Assembly: GCA_002389265.1 (NCBI GenBank)
Contig: DGOD01000217.1
Span: 1-8,084, forward strand
DNA: 8,084 nt
Direction of reading: 5' to 3'
From: Gammaproteobacteria bacterium UBA4475
Lineage (GTDB): Bacteria > Pseudomonadota > Gammaproteobacteria > Pseudomonadales > Azotimanducaceae
Below are positions 1-6,178 of the stretch, piece after piece. The position numbers and the translations under genes were made by a program. The number at the start of each line of letters is the position of its first letter. Positions within the stretch are counted from its first letter, which is position 1. Below the pieces are notes generated by a model. The model saw nothing but the letters and a program-made list of their open reading frames with translations. It had not been told where the DNA came from and searched no databases.

Positions 1-34
1 AAGGCTGTTTATGGCTCAAGGCTGCTCATGGCGC
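1..34. repeat. Imperfect 17-bp tandem duplication at HAD gene 3' end
   Basis: Bases 1-17 and 18-34 match at 14 of 17 positions; both begin AAGGCTG and share ATGGC at unit positions 11-15. The second unit contains the stop codon of the HAD phosphatase gene (TGA on the minus strand, 26-28). The corresponding triplet in the first unit reads TAA. The array may continue left of the window. It could be a small local duplication or chance. Confidence 0.5.
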
Positions 35-829
35 GCCGGTACTCAGGATTTTATCGATGGCCTGCGCTACACCATCCTGGGTATTAGCCGCGGTCACTGT
101 GGTCGCTGCGGCTTTGACGGCATCGCTGGCTTGACCCATAGCAACGGAAGCGCCACTGACTTTAAACATCTCGATATCATTCTCGGCGTCGCCAAAGGTA
201 ATCACCTGAGCGGGTTGAATCCCCAAATGCCGGCAGCTGGCCAGCAATGCTTCACCCTTGTTCGCGGCCTTGGCAGTGACAGTGATAACGATCTTGCCGT
301 TCGGGCCGATTGAGTCATAGACGTTAACTTGGTCAGCATAACGCAGCTTTAAATCACGCTTAATAATTTCATTGATGGCCGACCCCTGAATGGCAGCAAT
401 GCGGGGGGCCGCGTGGGCGGAAGTCGAGAGTTGTGGGACCCAACGCATCTCAGGAGAAAGCAAGCTTGAGCTGGGCTCGCCGTCGAGTTTGAGTATCACT
501 TCGTCAGCTACCGTCACCGTCGCGATGCAACGCTGGGCGTTGCATAAAGCATACAACTCAGCGACGAATTCCGGCGGTAGCCGATGATCAAAAATATCCT
601 GCTGGGTGTCTGGCAGATAAACCTGCGCACCACTGCAGGCAATGATGGGCTGCTTTATGCCAATTTGGTCGGCGATACGTTGTGCCATATGCCGCCAGCG
701 GGCGGTGGCAATAATGATTGCAAAGCCCGCGGCATGGGCTGCTGCCACGGCGTCTCGATTGCGCGCCGTGAGGTCCTCTCCCACTAAAAGGGTGCCATCA
801 AGGTCGATCGCCAAGGCTGCATAGGACAT
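26..829 (-). CDS. Cof-type HAD-superfamily phosphatase
   Basis: This is a 267-residue cytoplasmic hydrolase of the haloacid dehalogenase superfamily, Cof/type IIB group. Members usually remove phosphate from sugar phosphates, nucleotides or cofactors such as FMN and pyridoxal phosphate; the substrate here cannot be told. Visible motifs, in order: motif I DLDGTLL with nucleophile D9 and acid/base D11; motif II T42 within ATAR (ATGR is more usual); motif III K191 in NKGEAL; motif IV GDAENDIEMF with Mg-binding D214 and D218. The long stretch between motifs II and III (about residues 60-180) is the C2-type cap. Length is normal for the family. The start puts motif I at residue 9, as expected, but there is no clear ribosome binding site upstream. 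It is transcribed away from the amidohydrolase operon, with about 100 bp between them. Its stop codon lies in an imperfect 17-bp duplication. Family is certain, substrate unknown. Confidence 0.95.
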   Translation of the reverse strand: MSYAALAIDLDGTLLVGEDLTARNRDAVAAAHAAGFAIIIATARWRHMAQRIADQIGIKQPIIACSGAQVYLPDTQQDIFDHRLPPEFVAELYALCNAQRCIATVTVADEVILKLDGEPSSSLLSPEMRWVPQLSTSAHAAPRIAAIQGSAINEIIKRDLKLRYADQVNVYDSIGPNGKIVITVTAKAANKGEALLASCRHLGIQPAQVITFGDAENDIEMFKVSGASVAMGQASDAVKAAATTVTAANTQDGVAQAIDKILSTGAP

Positions 830-922
830 AGAAATACCGAATACTGGACAAGTTAGGTTAACGCTAGCATGATCAAATCCATTAGGCTATCGCAGGCCAG
901 CTTGGCACCAGAATCAATAGCT

Positions 923-928
923 AAGGAG
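923..928 (+). promoter_or_regulatory. Ribosome binding site deciding the amidohydrolase start
   Basis: AAGGAG at 923-928 is a strong Shine-Dalgarno sequence, five bases before ATG at 934. A GTG at 928, two codons upstream in the same frame, overlaps this site and so is very unlikely to be the start. Confidence 0.8.
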
Positions 929-933
929 TGACG

Positions 934-1932
934 ATGAAACAAGCCGCATGGCTGGCACAAGTGGTGGAGGAAGCGCTGGAACCTGACTTGCCGATTTGTG
1001 ATCCGCACCATCATCTCTGGGATCATCCCGGTAGTCGTTACCTGTTGGACGAGATTCTGCAGGATACCGGTAGTGGCCATAATGTGGTCAGTACCGTGTT
1101 CGTCGAATGCGGCTCCATGTATCGTGCCAGCGGTAAACCCCAGCTGCGACCCGTGGGTGAAACAGAGTTTGTTCAGGGTATCGCGGCCATGAGTGCCAGC
1201 GGCCAGTATGGTCACACCCGAGTCGCCAGCGGCATCGTCAGTCACGCCGATCTGAGCCTTGGGCGCGAAGTCAAGACAGTGCTCGACGCGCATATGGCTG
1301 CCAGTCCCAATCGTTTTCGCGGCGTTCGACACGCGACCGGCTGGCATGAGTCCGACGCTATTCGTAACGCCCATAGTAAGCCACCAGCGGGTCTGATGCT
1401 GGATGCTACGTTTCGAGAAGGTTTCAGTCAGCTGAGTCCGCTGGGCTTAACCTTTGATGCTTGGTTTTATCATCAGCAGATGGCTGAGTTTGTAGATCTC
1501 GCTCGGGCTTTTCCGGAGACCACCATTATTCTTGATCATTTCGGTGGGCCACTGGGCATCGGCCCCTATGCGGGACAGCAGCGCGAAGTTTTCGCCGCTT
1601 GGCGAGACAGTATTTCGGCATTGGCCGACTGTCCTAATGTCCACTTCAAACTGGGTGGTATCAATATGAAAGTGAATGGCTTTAATTGGCACCAAAGGGC
1701 ATTGCCACCGAGTTCTGACGAGCTTGTGGACGCCACCGGCGCCTACTACGAGCACTGCTTGGAGATCTTTGGTGCCCAGCGCTGCATGTTCGAAAGTAAT
1801 TTCCCCGTGGATAAGAGCTCCTGCTCCTATCAGGTACTCTGGAACGCGTTTAAGAAACTCTCCCGTAGTCTCTCTGCTAGTGATCGGGCCGCCTTATTCC
1901 ACGATACAGCAACTCGAGTCTACCGTTTATGA
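934..1932 (+). CDS. Amidohydrolase family protein (COG3618/Amidohydro_2 type)
   Basis: This 332-residue predicted cytoplasmic TIM-barrel hydrolase belongs to the amidohydrolase superfamily. The COG3618 group includes sugar-acid lactonases and 2-pyrone-4,6-dicarboxylate lactonase, so a lactone or cyclic ester/amide substrate is plausible but not shown. Numbering from ATG 934, the strand-1 metal motif DPHHHLWD is at residues 23-30 (H25, H27). RFRGVR follows near the middle, then ILDHFGGP with D201-H202, and finally FESNFPVDK at 286-294. In many relatives the last motif reads SDxP with a catalytic Asp; here that position is Asn (N289), with D293 nearby. I recall this ESNFPVD form as recurrent in one subgroup, so it is probably not a defect. 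The start is set by AAGGAG five bases upstream. The stop overlaps the next gene's ATG as ATGA, indicating translational coupling with the Rieske protein. Family is confident, reaction unknown. Confidence 0.93.
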   Translation: MKQAAWLAQVVEEALEPDLPICDPHHHLWDHPGSRYLLDEILQDTGSGHNVVSTVFVECGSMYRASGKPQLRPVGETEFVQGIAAMSASGQYGHTRVASGIVSHADLSLGREVKTVLDAHMAASPNRFRGVRHATGWHESDAIRNAHSKPPAGLMLDATFREGFSQLSPLGLTFDAWFYHQQMAEFVDLARAFPETTIILDHFGGPLGIGPYAGQQREVFAAWRDSISALADCPNVHFKLGGINMKVNGFNWHQRALPPSSDELVDATGAYYEHCLEIFGAQRCMFESNFPVDKSSCSYQVLWNAFKKLSRSLSASDRAALFHDTATRVYRL

Positions 1933-2483
1933 GTCTCACACCCGTGAAACGTCGTTGGTTGTTAACCCGCATTGTCCAAGGTTTTACTGTGACCGGCCTG
2001 GGGTTTTTAACTTATCCTTTCCTGAAGTCTTGGATACCCGCGTTTTCTGAGGATACCAGTCTCGATGTTTCCCTCGAGGCGCTGGCACCGGGTGAGTCCC
2101 GCCTGGTGCGTTGGCGCGGTCGTAATCTGTTTGTCCAACGGCGGTCTCGAGAGATGCTGCGCAGTCTAGAAGGGTCTGAGTTGGCCCTAAAGGATCCAAC
2201 CTCGCTAGACTCGTCTCAGCCAGCATTTGCGGCAAACAGCTTCAGATCTCTGCGTTCCGACGTGTTCGTGACCTACATTAACTGTACTCACCTGGGTTGC
2301 GAGGTGAGTGCGGTCAATAAAGACGGGATTGGTTTCAAATGCCCATGTCATCAGAGTGACTATGATCTGGCGGGTCGGGTTTTAGTCGATGCTGCGGCGC
2401 CGACCAATCTCGAAATCCCGCATTATCAGTTTGTATCAGGCAATATCATTCGGTTGGAACTAGCCGACGACACCCAGGTCTGA
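1929..2483 (+). CDS. Stand-alone bc1-type Rieske 2Fe-2S protein
   Basis: This 184-residue iron-sulfur protein has a single N-terminal membrane anchor and a periplasm-facing Rieske domain. The N terminus has twin arginines (R8-R9, KRRWLLT) followed by a hydrophobic segment at about 15-33, as in Tat-exported signal anchors of Rieske proteins. Cluster box 1 is CTHLGC (C119, H121, C124) and box 2 is CPCHQSDYD (C138, C140, H141). Two Cys and two His bind the cluster; C124 and C140 would form the family disulfide. S143 and Y145 match the bc1 residues that raise redox potential. Q142 replaces the usual Gly. The downstream APTNLEIPHY segment (157-166) and the upstream GRNLFVQRRS segment also match cytochrome bc1 Rieske subunits. 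No cytochrome b or c1 gene is in the window; the gene is coupled to a hydrolase and a flavodoxin instead. Redox role is clear; the electron partner is unknown. Confidence 0.92.
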   Translation: MSLTPVKRRWLLTRIVQGFTVTGLGFLTYPFLKSWIPAFSEDTSLDVSLEALAPGESRLVRWRGRNLFVQRRSREMLRSLEGSELALKDPTSLDSSQPAFAANSFRSLRSDVFVTYINCTHLGCEVSAVNKDGIGFKCPCHQSDYDLAGRVLVDAAAPTNLEIPHYQFVSGNIIRLELADDTQV

Positions 2484-2947
2484 TGCCAATGAAGCATCTA
2501 CTGATTGTCTTTCACAGTAAGGATGGCACCACAGGCAAGATGGCAGAGGCCGTAGCCAGGGGCTGTGAACACCCGGATGTCGAGATTGAAGTCCGCTTGC
2601 GAGTTGCCCAGGCCGCGGACATTGATGATCTTTTATGGGCGGATGGATTGATTCTGGGTACCCCGGAAAATTTCGGCTATATGTCCGGCGCCATGAAAGA
2701 CTTTTTTGATCGCACTTTTTATCCTGCCGAGGGTAAGGTCGAGGGTTTGCCTTACTGTATTTTTATCAGTGCATCTAATGATGGCATCGGCGCGCTTACG
2801 AGTATTCGGCGAATCGCCAGCGGCTTTCCCTTCAAAGAGGTGCAGGAACCCATCATTTCCCGTGGCAACTTGACGCCCGAAACCCTGGCGCAGTGTGAAG
2901 AATTTGGCCTGTATATGGCGGCCGGTATCGAATCCGGCATTTTCTAG
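2483..2947 (+). CDS. Flavodoxin-family NAD(P)H-dependent oxidoreductase-like protein
   Basis: This short protein of about 154 residues has a flavodoxin-like fold expected to bind FMN. After the first beta strand (HLLIVFHS), the loop SKDGTTGKMAEAVARG (12-27) matches the FMN-phosphate loop. GTPENFGYMSGAMKDFFDR (59-77) is the second flavin-contacting segment typical of WrbA-like and NADPH-dependent FMN reductase-like proteins. A third, ISASNDGIGA (95-104), follows strand 4. The stop of the Rieske gene overlaps its ATG as TGATG, so the two are probably coupled; a second ATG at 2489 (MKHLL) is an equally reasonable start. No signal peptide is seen, so it is cytosolic, on the other side of the membrane from the Rieske domain. 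Direct electron exchange between the two is therefore not expected without a membrane carrier such as quinone. Family is confident; substrate and partner are unknown. Confidence 0.9.
   Translation: MPMKHLLIVFHSKDGTTGKMAEAVARGCEHPDVEIEVRLRVAQAADIDDLLWADGLILGTPENFGYMSGAMKDFFDRTFYPAEGKVEGLPYCIFISASNDGIGALTSIRRIASGFPFKEVQEPIISRGNLTPETLAQCEEFGLYMAAGIESGIF
2921..2944 (+). terminator. Possible weak terminator at end of the operon
   Basis: GCCGG (2921-2925) and CCGGC (2934-2938) can form a 5-bp GC stem with an 8-base loop, followed by ATTTTC. It lies within the last codons of the flavodoxin-like gene, just before the convergent alaX-type gene. The stem is short and the T run brief, so this is tentative. 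Confidence 0.3.
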
Positions 2948-2955
2948 CCAGCCTT

Positions 2956-3684
2956 TTAACCCGCAACCGCATCGAAGACCACATGAATTCGACGATTGCG
3001 CTTGCCTTTGTTCTCTATTTTAGACACGCGTACCGGGCCTATCTCGGCAGTATTACGAATGTGAGTACCACCGCAAGGCTGGAAATCGACAGTCTCGATG
3101 CGCACCATACGAATGGAGCCTGAACCCCGAGGCGGTTGAACTGACATAGTTCTCACAAGCTCAGGGTTAGCATCCAGCGCTGCATCATCAATCGTTTCCA
3201 GGCTGATTGCCTTGGCTTCTTGAATTAACGCATTTAGGCCTGCGGTCAACGTATCTTTGTCGAGTTGTAGATCGCCAATATCAAAATCGAGCCGGCTCTT
3301 GTCCGCGCCTACTGCGCCGCCGGTGACTGGCGCTGGTACCAAAGCGCCCAGCAGATGTAGGCAGGTGTGCATTCGCATATGCCGGTAACGTCGATCCCAG
3401 TCCAGGGTCATACTGATAAGGTCACCCACCTGTAATGTGTGGTCAGCATTATCGATAAGATGGCAGATGCTAGTCGACGCTTCTCCCTTGCGCGTATCCA
3501 GCACCTGGTAATGCACGTCGCTTGCCTGCGCGGTGAGTTGGATCGAACCGGTATCGCCAGGTTGACCGCCGCCCTCGGGGTAAAACAGGGTTTGGTCAAA
3601 TTCCACCCAGGGACCATCGACTGCCGTCACCTTGGCATTCAGGGTTTGCAAATAGGTGTCTGAATAGAAAACTTTTTCCGTCAT
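2956..3684 (-). CDS. Alanyl-tRNA editing protein, AlaX-M type
   Basis: This 242-residue free-standing homologue of the AlaRS editing domain is expected to hydrolyse mischarged Ser- (or Gly-) tRNA(Ala) in the cytoplasm, protecting translation fidelity. It begins with a small beta-barrel domain carrying the Gly-rich FYPEGGGQPGDTG motif (34-46), which marks the medium-length AlaX group. The zinc site is complete: H106 and H110 in HTCLHLL, and C204 and H208 in CGGTH. The C-terminal part GPVRVSKIENKGKRNRRIHV matches the end of the editing domain. About 240 residues is the AlaX-M length; the short form is near 160. The ATG is preceded by GGAAG four bases upstream. It converges on the flavodoxin-like gene with 8 bp between and is divergent from the SDR gene. 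No functional link to its neighbours is evident. Confidence 0.94.
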   Translation of the reverse strand: MTEKVFYSDTYLQTLNAKVTAVDGPWVEFDQTLFYPEGGGQPGDTGSIQLTAQASDVHYQVLDTRKGEASTSICHLIDNADHTLQVGDLISMTLDWDRRYRHMRMHTCLHLLGALVPAPVTGGAVGADKSRLDFDIGDLQLDKDTLTAGLNALIQEAKAISLETIDDAALDANPELVRTMSVQPPRGSGSIRMVRIETVDFQPCGGTHIRNTAEIGPVRVSKIENKGKRNRRIHVVFDAVAG

Positions 3685-3723
3685 TGATCTTCCACACTAT
3701 GCCAATCGAAACAGTAATGTATC

Positions 3724-3741
3724 ATGAAAAAAAAGAAATGA
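3724..3741 (+). other. Possible mini-ORF (MKKKK-stop) upstream of SDR gene
   Basis: ATG AAA AAA AAG AAA TGA lies in the short gap between the alaX-type and SDR genes and ends six bases before the SDR ribosome binding site. It includes an eight-A tract (3727-3734). No convincing Shine-Dalgarno precedes it, so it may simply be an A-rich promoter or leader segment. Confidence 0.2.
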
Positions 3742-3747
3742 GGCAGC

Positions 3748-3752
3748 AGGAG
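3748..3752 (+). promoter_or_regulatory. Ribosome binding site of SDR gene
   Basis: AGGAG eight bases before ATG 3761 supports the chosen start of the SDR gene. Confidence 0.7.
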
Positions 3753-3760
3753 CAGCTTAG

Positions 3761-4519
3761 ATGAAACTATTCGATCTGAAGGGTAAAACAGCCATTGTCA
3801 CCGGTGGTAACGGTGGGATTGGTCTCGGTATTGCCCGTGGCCTTTCAGAGGCGGGCGCCAACTTGGTCATTGTCGGCCGTAATGTACAGAAAAACCAGAA
3901 GGCTGTGGCTAGCCTGAGGGCGGAAAACCGTTCCTGTCTGGGCCTGACTTGTGATGTGAGTCGTAAGGAGGATATTGATCGTTGCATTGAAGAGACCCTG
4001 ACGGAATTTGGCCGCATCGATATCCTGGTTAACAACGCCGGTGTCTCAGGCGGTGGCGCGCCAGAGAAATTGCAGGATCAGGTATGGGATGAAGTGCTGG
4101 ATATCAACCTAAAATCAGTATTGAAATTCTCTCAGGCGGTTTACCCACACCTGAAAAGCGCAGGCGGCGGCAAGATCATTAATATTGGTTCCATGTATTC
4201 CATCTTCGGGTCACCCACCGTATCACCCTATGCGGCCAGCAAAGGTGGTGTCATTCAGCTCACCAAATCCTTGGCCGTCGCGTGGGCGCGTCAAAACATT
4301 CAAGTCAATGCGCTCCTGCCAGGCTGGATAAGCACTGAGATGACGGCACCGGCCATGGACAACAAAGCTTTTTACGAGCTGATCATTGCGCGTACGCCAG
4401 TTGCCCGCTTCGGCAAACCCGAGGAGCTCGCCGGCGCGGCGGTATTTTTGGCCTCAGCTGCTTCGGATTTTGTGACCGGGATATCCTTGCCGGTGGATGG
4501 CGGTTACAGCGTCACTTAA
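3761..4519 (+). CDS. SDR family oxidoreductase
   Basis: This 252-residue classical short-chain dehydrogenase/reductase is a cytoplasmic Rossmann-fold enzyme that reversibly oxidises a secondary alcohol using NAD(P). Features in order: cofactor loop TGGNGGIGLGIA (14-25); D65 in CDVS, which contacts adenine; NNAG at 91-94; and the catalytic tetrad N116, S144, Y157 and K161 (YAASK). It ends GGYSVT, typical of the family. R40 after the second strand (GRN), with no acidic residue there, suggests preference for NADP(H); that is an inference. Overall it resembles the gluconate/2-deoxy-gluconate 5-dehydrogenase-like and 3-oxoacyl-ACP reductase-like groups, but the substrate is not determinable. The start is supported by AGGAG eight bases upstream. 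Its stop is three bases from that of the convergent M81 gene, and a hairpin follows immediately. Confidence 0.95.
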   Translation: MKLFDLKGKTAIVTGGNGGIGLGIARGLSEAGANLVIVGRNVQKNQKAVASLRAENRSCLGLTCDVSRKEDIDRCIEETLTEFGRIDILVNNAGVSGGGAPEKLQDQVWDEVLDINLKSVLKFSQAVYPHLKSAGGGKIINIGSMYSIFGSPTVSPYAASKGGVIQLTKSLAVAWARQNIQVNALLPGWISTEMTAPAMDNKAFYELIIARTPVARFGKPEELAGAAVFLASAASDFVTGISLPVDGGYSVT

Positions 4520-4522
4520 GGC

Positions 4523-6040
4523 TTAATTGTCCTGGGGAAAGCCCTGGGACAATTTGTCTGAATTGATGTTATCTAAGGGATAAATCGGTCGGCGAACCTG
4601 GCCGAATTTAAGCTGATTATAGTCTGAGGTACAAACTCCGAGCCCCGCACATTCGATAAGTTCTTTTGCGATTGGTTTAAATGTTGCGCGGTAATGGATT
4701 CGACTCTTCAGCATCAGAAAACGCTTTTTCAACGGATCAATGCCCAAGCTAGTGAAGCAGCCCAGATCATAGGGTTCAAAATGACGACTAATTACGATGA
4801 TTTGAACTTTGCCGGTATCGAGCACCACAGTGGGTCCCATATTAATCGCCGACCCCGTACCCATAGGCCCGGAGACCACAAACTTGCCATCAGAGATCAA
4901 CCGAACCTGACCGCTGACAGTGAGAGGGGTGCTTTGTTGAGCAAGCGCATCCAGATGAAAACGCGCACCCAAATCAACCGTCGCGTCCTGTCCCACGCCG
5001 ACGGCAATGAGTTCGGCTACTGCGATGGGATCATAAATGGCAAAGACGGCAACGTCTTCCAGGCCCTGACGGAGTATCTCTCGAAGCACTTCAGTCGTGT
5101 CCATGGTGCCGCCTGAAGCGGTATTATCATAGTGATCGAGAAGTATCACTGGACCCTCACCAGAGGCATTCGCAGCCGTCTCGGCGGCGGCGACCGAGTC
5201 AGGTAAGGACGTCACCTGATAAACAAATGCGGCACGTTGGGCCCAAGCCATTTCTAACAGTTCATCGCGCAAGGCCTCTGCCAGTGCTGGGTTATTGTCT
5301 GTTGTTACCACCACGCTCAGACCCGCGTTGTAAATATCGGCATGGGGAAAACCCGTAAACAGGCTCACAGCCACGGCCTCACCGGCTTCCATCTCAGCGA
5401 CCCGTTGTTGCAGGGCTTTGTTGGGCATGTCATCGGTACCTTGACGCATAACATGGGGCAGCATAGGACAATTTCCCCAGCGGGTGACGGGCTGTATTTC
5501 ACCGCGCATAAAGGCCAGCAGGGCCAGCGCTGCTCGCTCACCGGTTTGAAACATATCGATATGCGGGTAGGTCTGAAAGCCGGTAATGATTGTCGAGTTA
5601 TCGACCATGGCCGGATAGACGTTGGCATGCATGTCTAACGCCACGCCGATGGGCATATCAGGATACAGCTGGCGCAAGCGGGTTAGTAGGGTACCTTCAC
5701 CATCCTCTAGTGTCTCGGTGACCATAGCACCGTGCAACTCCAGCAGAACGCCATCACATCCCGCGGCTTGCTCGCAGATCAGGTGACAGATGTACTCGTA
5801 AGCATTGTCATCTACTGGACCCGATGGAGGCGCGCCGGCCGCAATGGGCGTCACTATTTCTGCACCTGCCGCCTGCGCAACGGCCAACATACCGCCCATG
5901 GCCAGCGCTCGACCACTGATTTCAAATAGTGCCTGATCTCCTTCCGGTGGGGCTGCGCCATTGCCGAACCGTGTCAACGGCGTTGGGACCGGAGAAAATG
6001 TGTTAGTTTCGTGACTCATCATTGCAATCAGTAATTTCAT
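4523..6040 (-). CDS. M81 family metallopeptidase (MlrC-like)
   Basis: This 505-residue protein is of the MlrC/M81 family, whose founder cleaves linearised microcystin in sphingomonads; most members have unknown natural substrates and are presumed zinc peptidases or amidases. The N-terminal domain starts MKLLIAMMSHETNTFSP with E11. LELHGAM (H103), LDMHAN (D136, H138) and TYPHIDM (H160) carry the metal-binding and catalytic positions, all present. The D136-to-H160 spacing of 24 agrees with what I recall for MlrC. The C-terminal domain (from about residue 300) has LLDHYDNTASGGTMDTTEVL, VSGPMGTG, TSLGIDPLKKRFLMLKS and a closing RRPIYPLDN, so the gene is full length. AAGAG lies eight bases before the ATG. 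No signal peptide is evident. It is divergent from the nitronate monooxygenase gene, suggesting shared control. A role in degrading peptides or amide metabolites is plausible; microcystin itself should not be assumed. Confidence 0.93.
   Translation of the reverse strand: MKLLIAMMSHETNTFSPVPTPLTRFGNGAAPPEGDQALFEISGRALAMGGMLAVAQAAGAEIVTPIAAGAPPSGPVDDNAYEYICHLICEQAAGCDGVLLELHGAMVTETLEDGEGTLLTRLRQLYPDMPIGVALDMHANVYPAMVDNSTIITGFQTYPHIDMFQTGERAALALLAFMRGEIQPVTRWGNCPMLPHVMRQGTDDMPNKALQQRVAEMEAGEAVAVSLFTGFPHADIYNAGLSVVVTTDNNPALAEALRDELLEMAWAQRAAFVYQVTSLPDSVAAAETAANASGEGPVILLDHYDNTASGGTMDTTEVLREILRQGLEDVAVFAIYDPIAVAELIAVGVGQDATVDLGARFHLDALAQQSTPLTVSGQVRLISDGKFVVSGPMGTGSAINMGPTVVLDTGKVQIIVISRHFEPYDLGCFTSLGIDPLKKRFLMLKSRIHYRATFKPIAKELIECAGLGVCTSDYNQLKFGQVRRPIYPLDNINSDKLSQGFPQDN
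4525..4555 (+). terminator. Hairpin between convergent SDR and M81 genes
   Basis: AATTGTCCTGGGG (4525-4537) and CCCTGGGACAATT (4542-4554) form a 13-bp stem around an AAAG loop in plus-strand RNA, including two G-U pairs. It starts six bases after the SDR stop and is followed by only a short T run (TTTG). It probably ends or protects the SDR transcript. On the minus strand the two wobbles become A-C mismatches and no T run follows, so it would work less well for M81. It lies inside the last codons of the M81 gene. Confidence 0.55.
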
Positions 6041-6076
6041 CGACTTGACTCTTGGTTAGGGCGCTGTAACGATAGT

Positions 6077-6104
6077 GGACTGATTTGATTCAATCGGCTA
6101 GTCC
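6077..6104. promoter_or_regulatory. Imperfect dyad, candidate operator in divergent region
   Basis: GGACT (6077-6081) and AGTCC (6100-6104) flank an inner inverted repeat GATTTGA-T-TCAATC that contains the perfect TTGATTCAA. The site lies between the divergent M81 and nitronate monooxygenase genes, about 37 bp from one start and 75 bp from the other. This is a reasonable position for a regulator binding both promoters. No specific regulator can be named, and no regulator gene is in the window. Confidence 0.35.
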
Positions 6105-6122
6105 AAGCAAGGCATTAAAGTG

Positions 6123-6157
6123 GAGTTTGTGCTGGCAAGGGGTTGAGTTTGTGGCAA
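6123..6157 (+). repeat. Direct repeat GAGTTTGTG upstream of nitronate monooxygenase gene
   Basis: GAGTTTGTG occurs at 6123-6131 and 6145-6153, exactly 22 bp apart, and each copy has GGCAA at or just after its end. Two helical turns between copies would put both on the same DNA face, as for tandem regulator sites. The pair ends 10 bp before the AGGAG of the downstream gene. Confidence 0.4.
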
Positions 6158-6167
6158 TTTTCACGTT

Positions 6168-6172
6168 AGGAG
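6168..6172 (+). promoter_or_regulatory. Ribosome binding site of nitronate monooxygenase-family gene
   Basis: AGGAG six bases before ATG 6179 supports the chosen start. Confidence 0.75.
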
Positions 6173-6178
6173 TCCGTC

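Noticed and set aside
903..920. Sigma-54-like TGGCAC element before the amidohydrolase
   Set aside because: The downstream half lacks the required GC at the expected spacing, and it would sit almost on the ribosome binding site.
928..933. GTG at 928 as the amidohydrolase start
   Set aside because: It overlaps the AAGGAG Shine-Dalgarno itself; ATG at 934 has the correct spacing.
853..1374. 173-residue open frame on the minus strand opposite the amidohydrolase
   Set aside because: It lies entirely opposite a well-supported gene and its upstream gap, has no recognisable domain, and its His/Thr/Gly-rich composition is that of a codon shadow.
4694..5116. 140-residue plus-strand frame opposite the M81 gene
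   Set aside because: It is antisense to conserved M81 C-terminal sequence, with no family match and no ribosome binding site that I could see.
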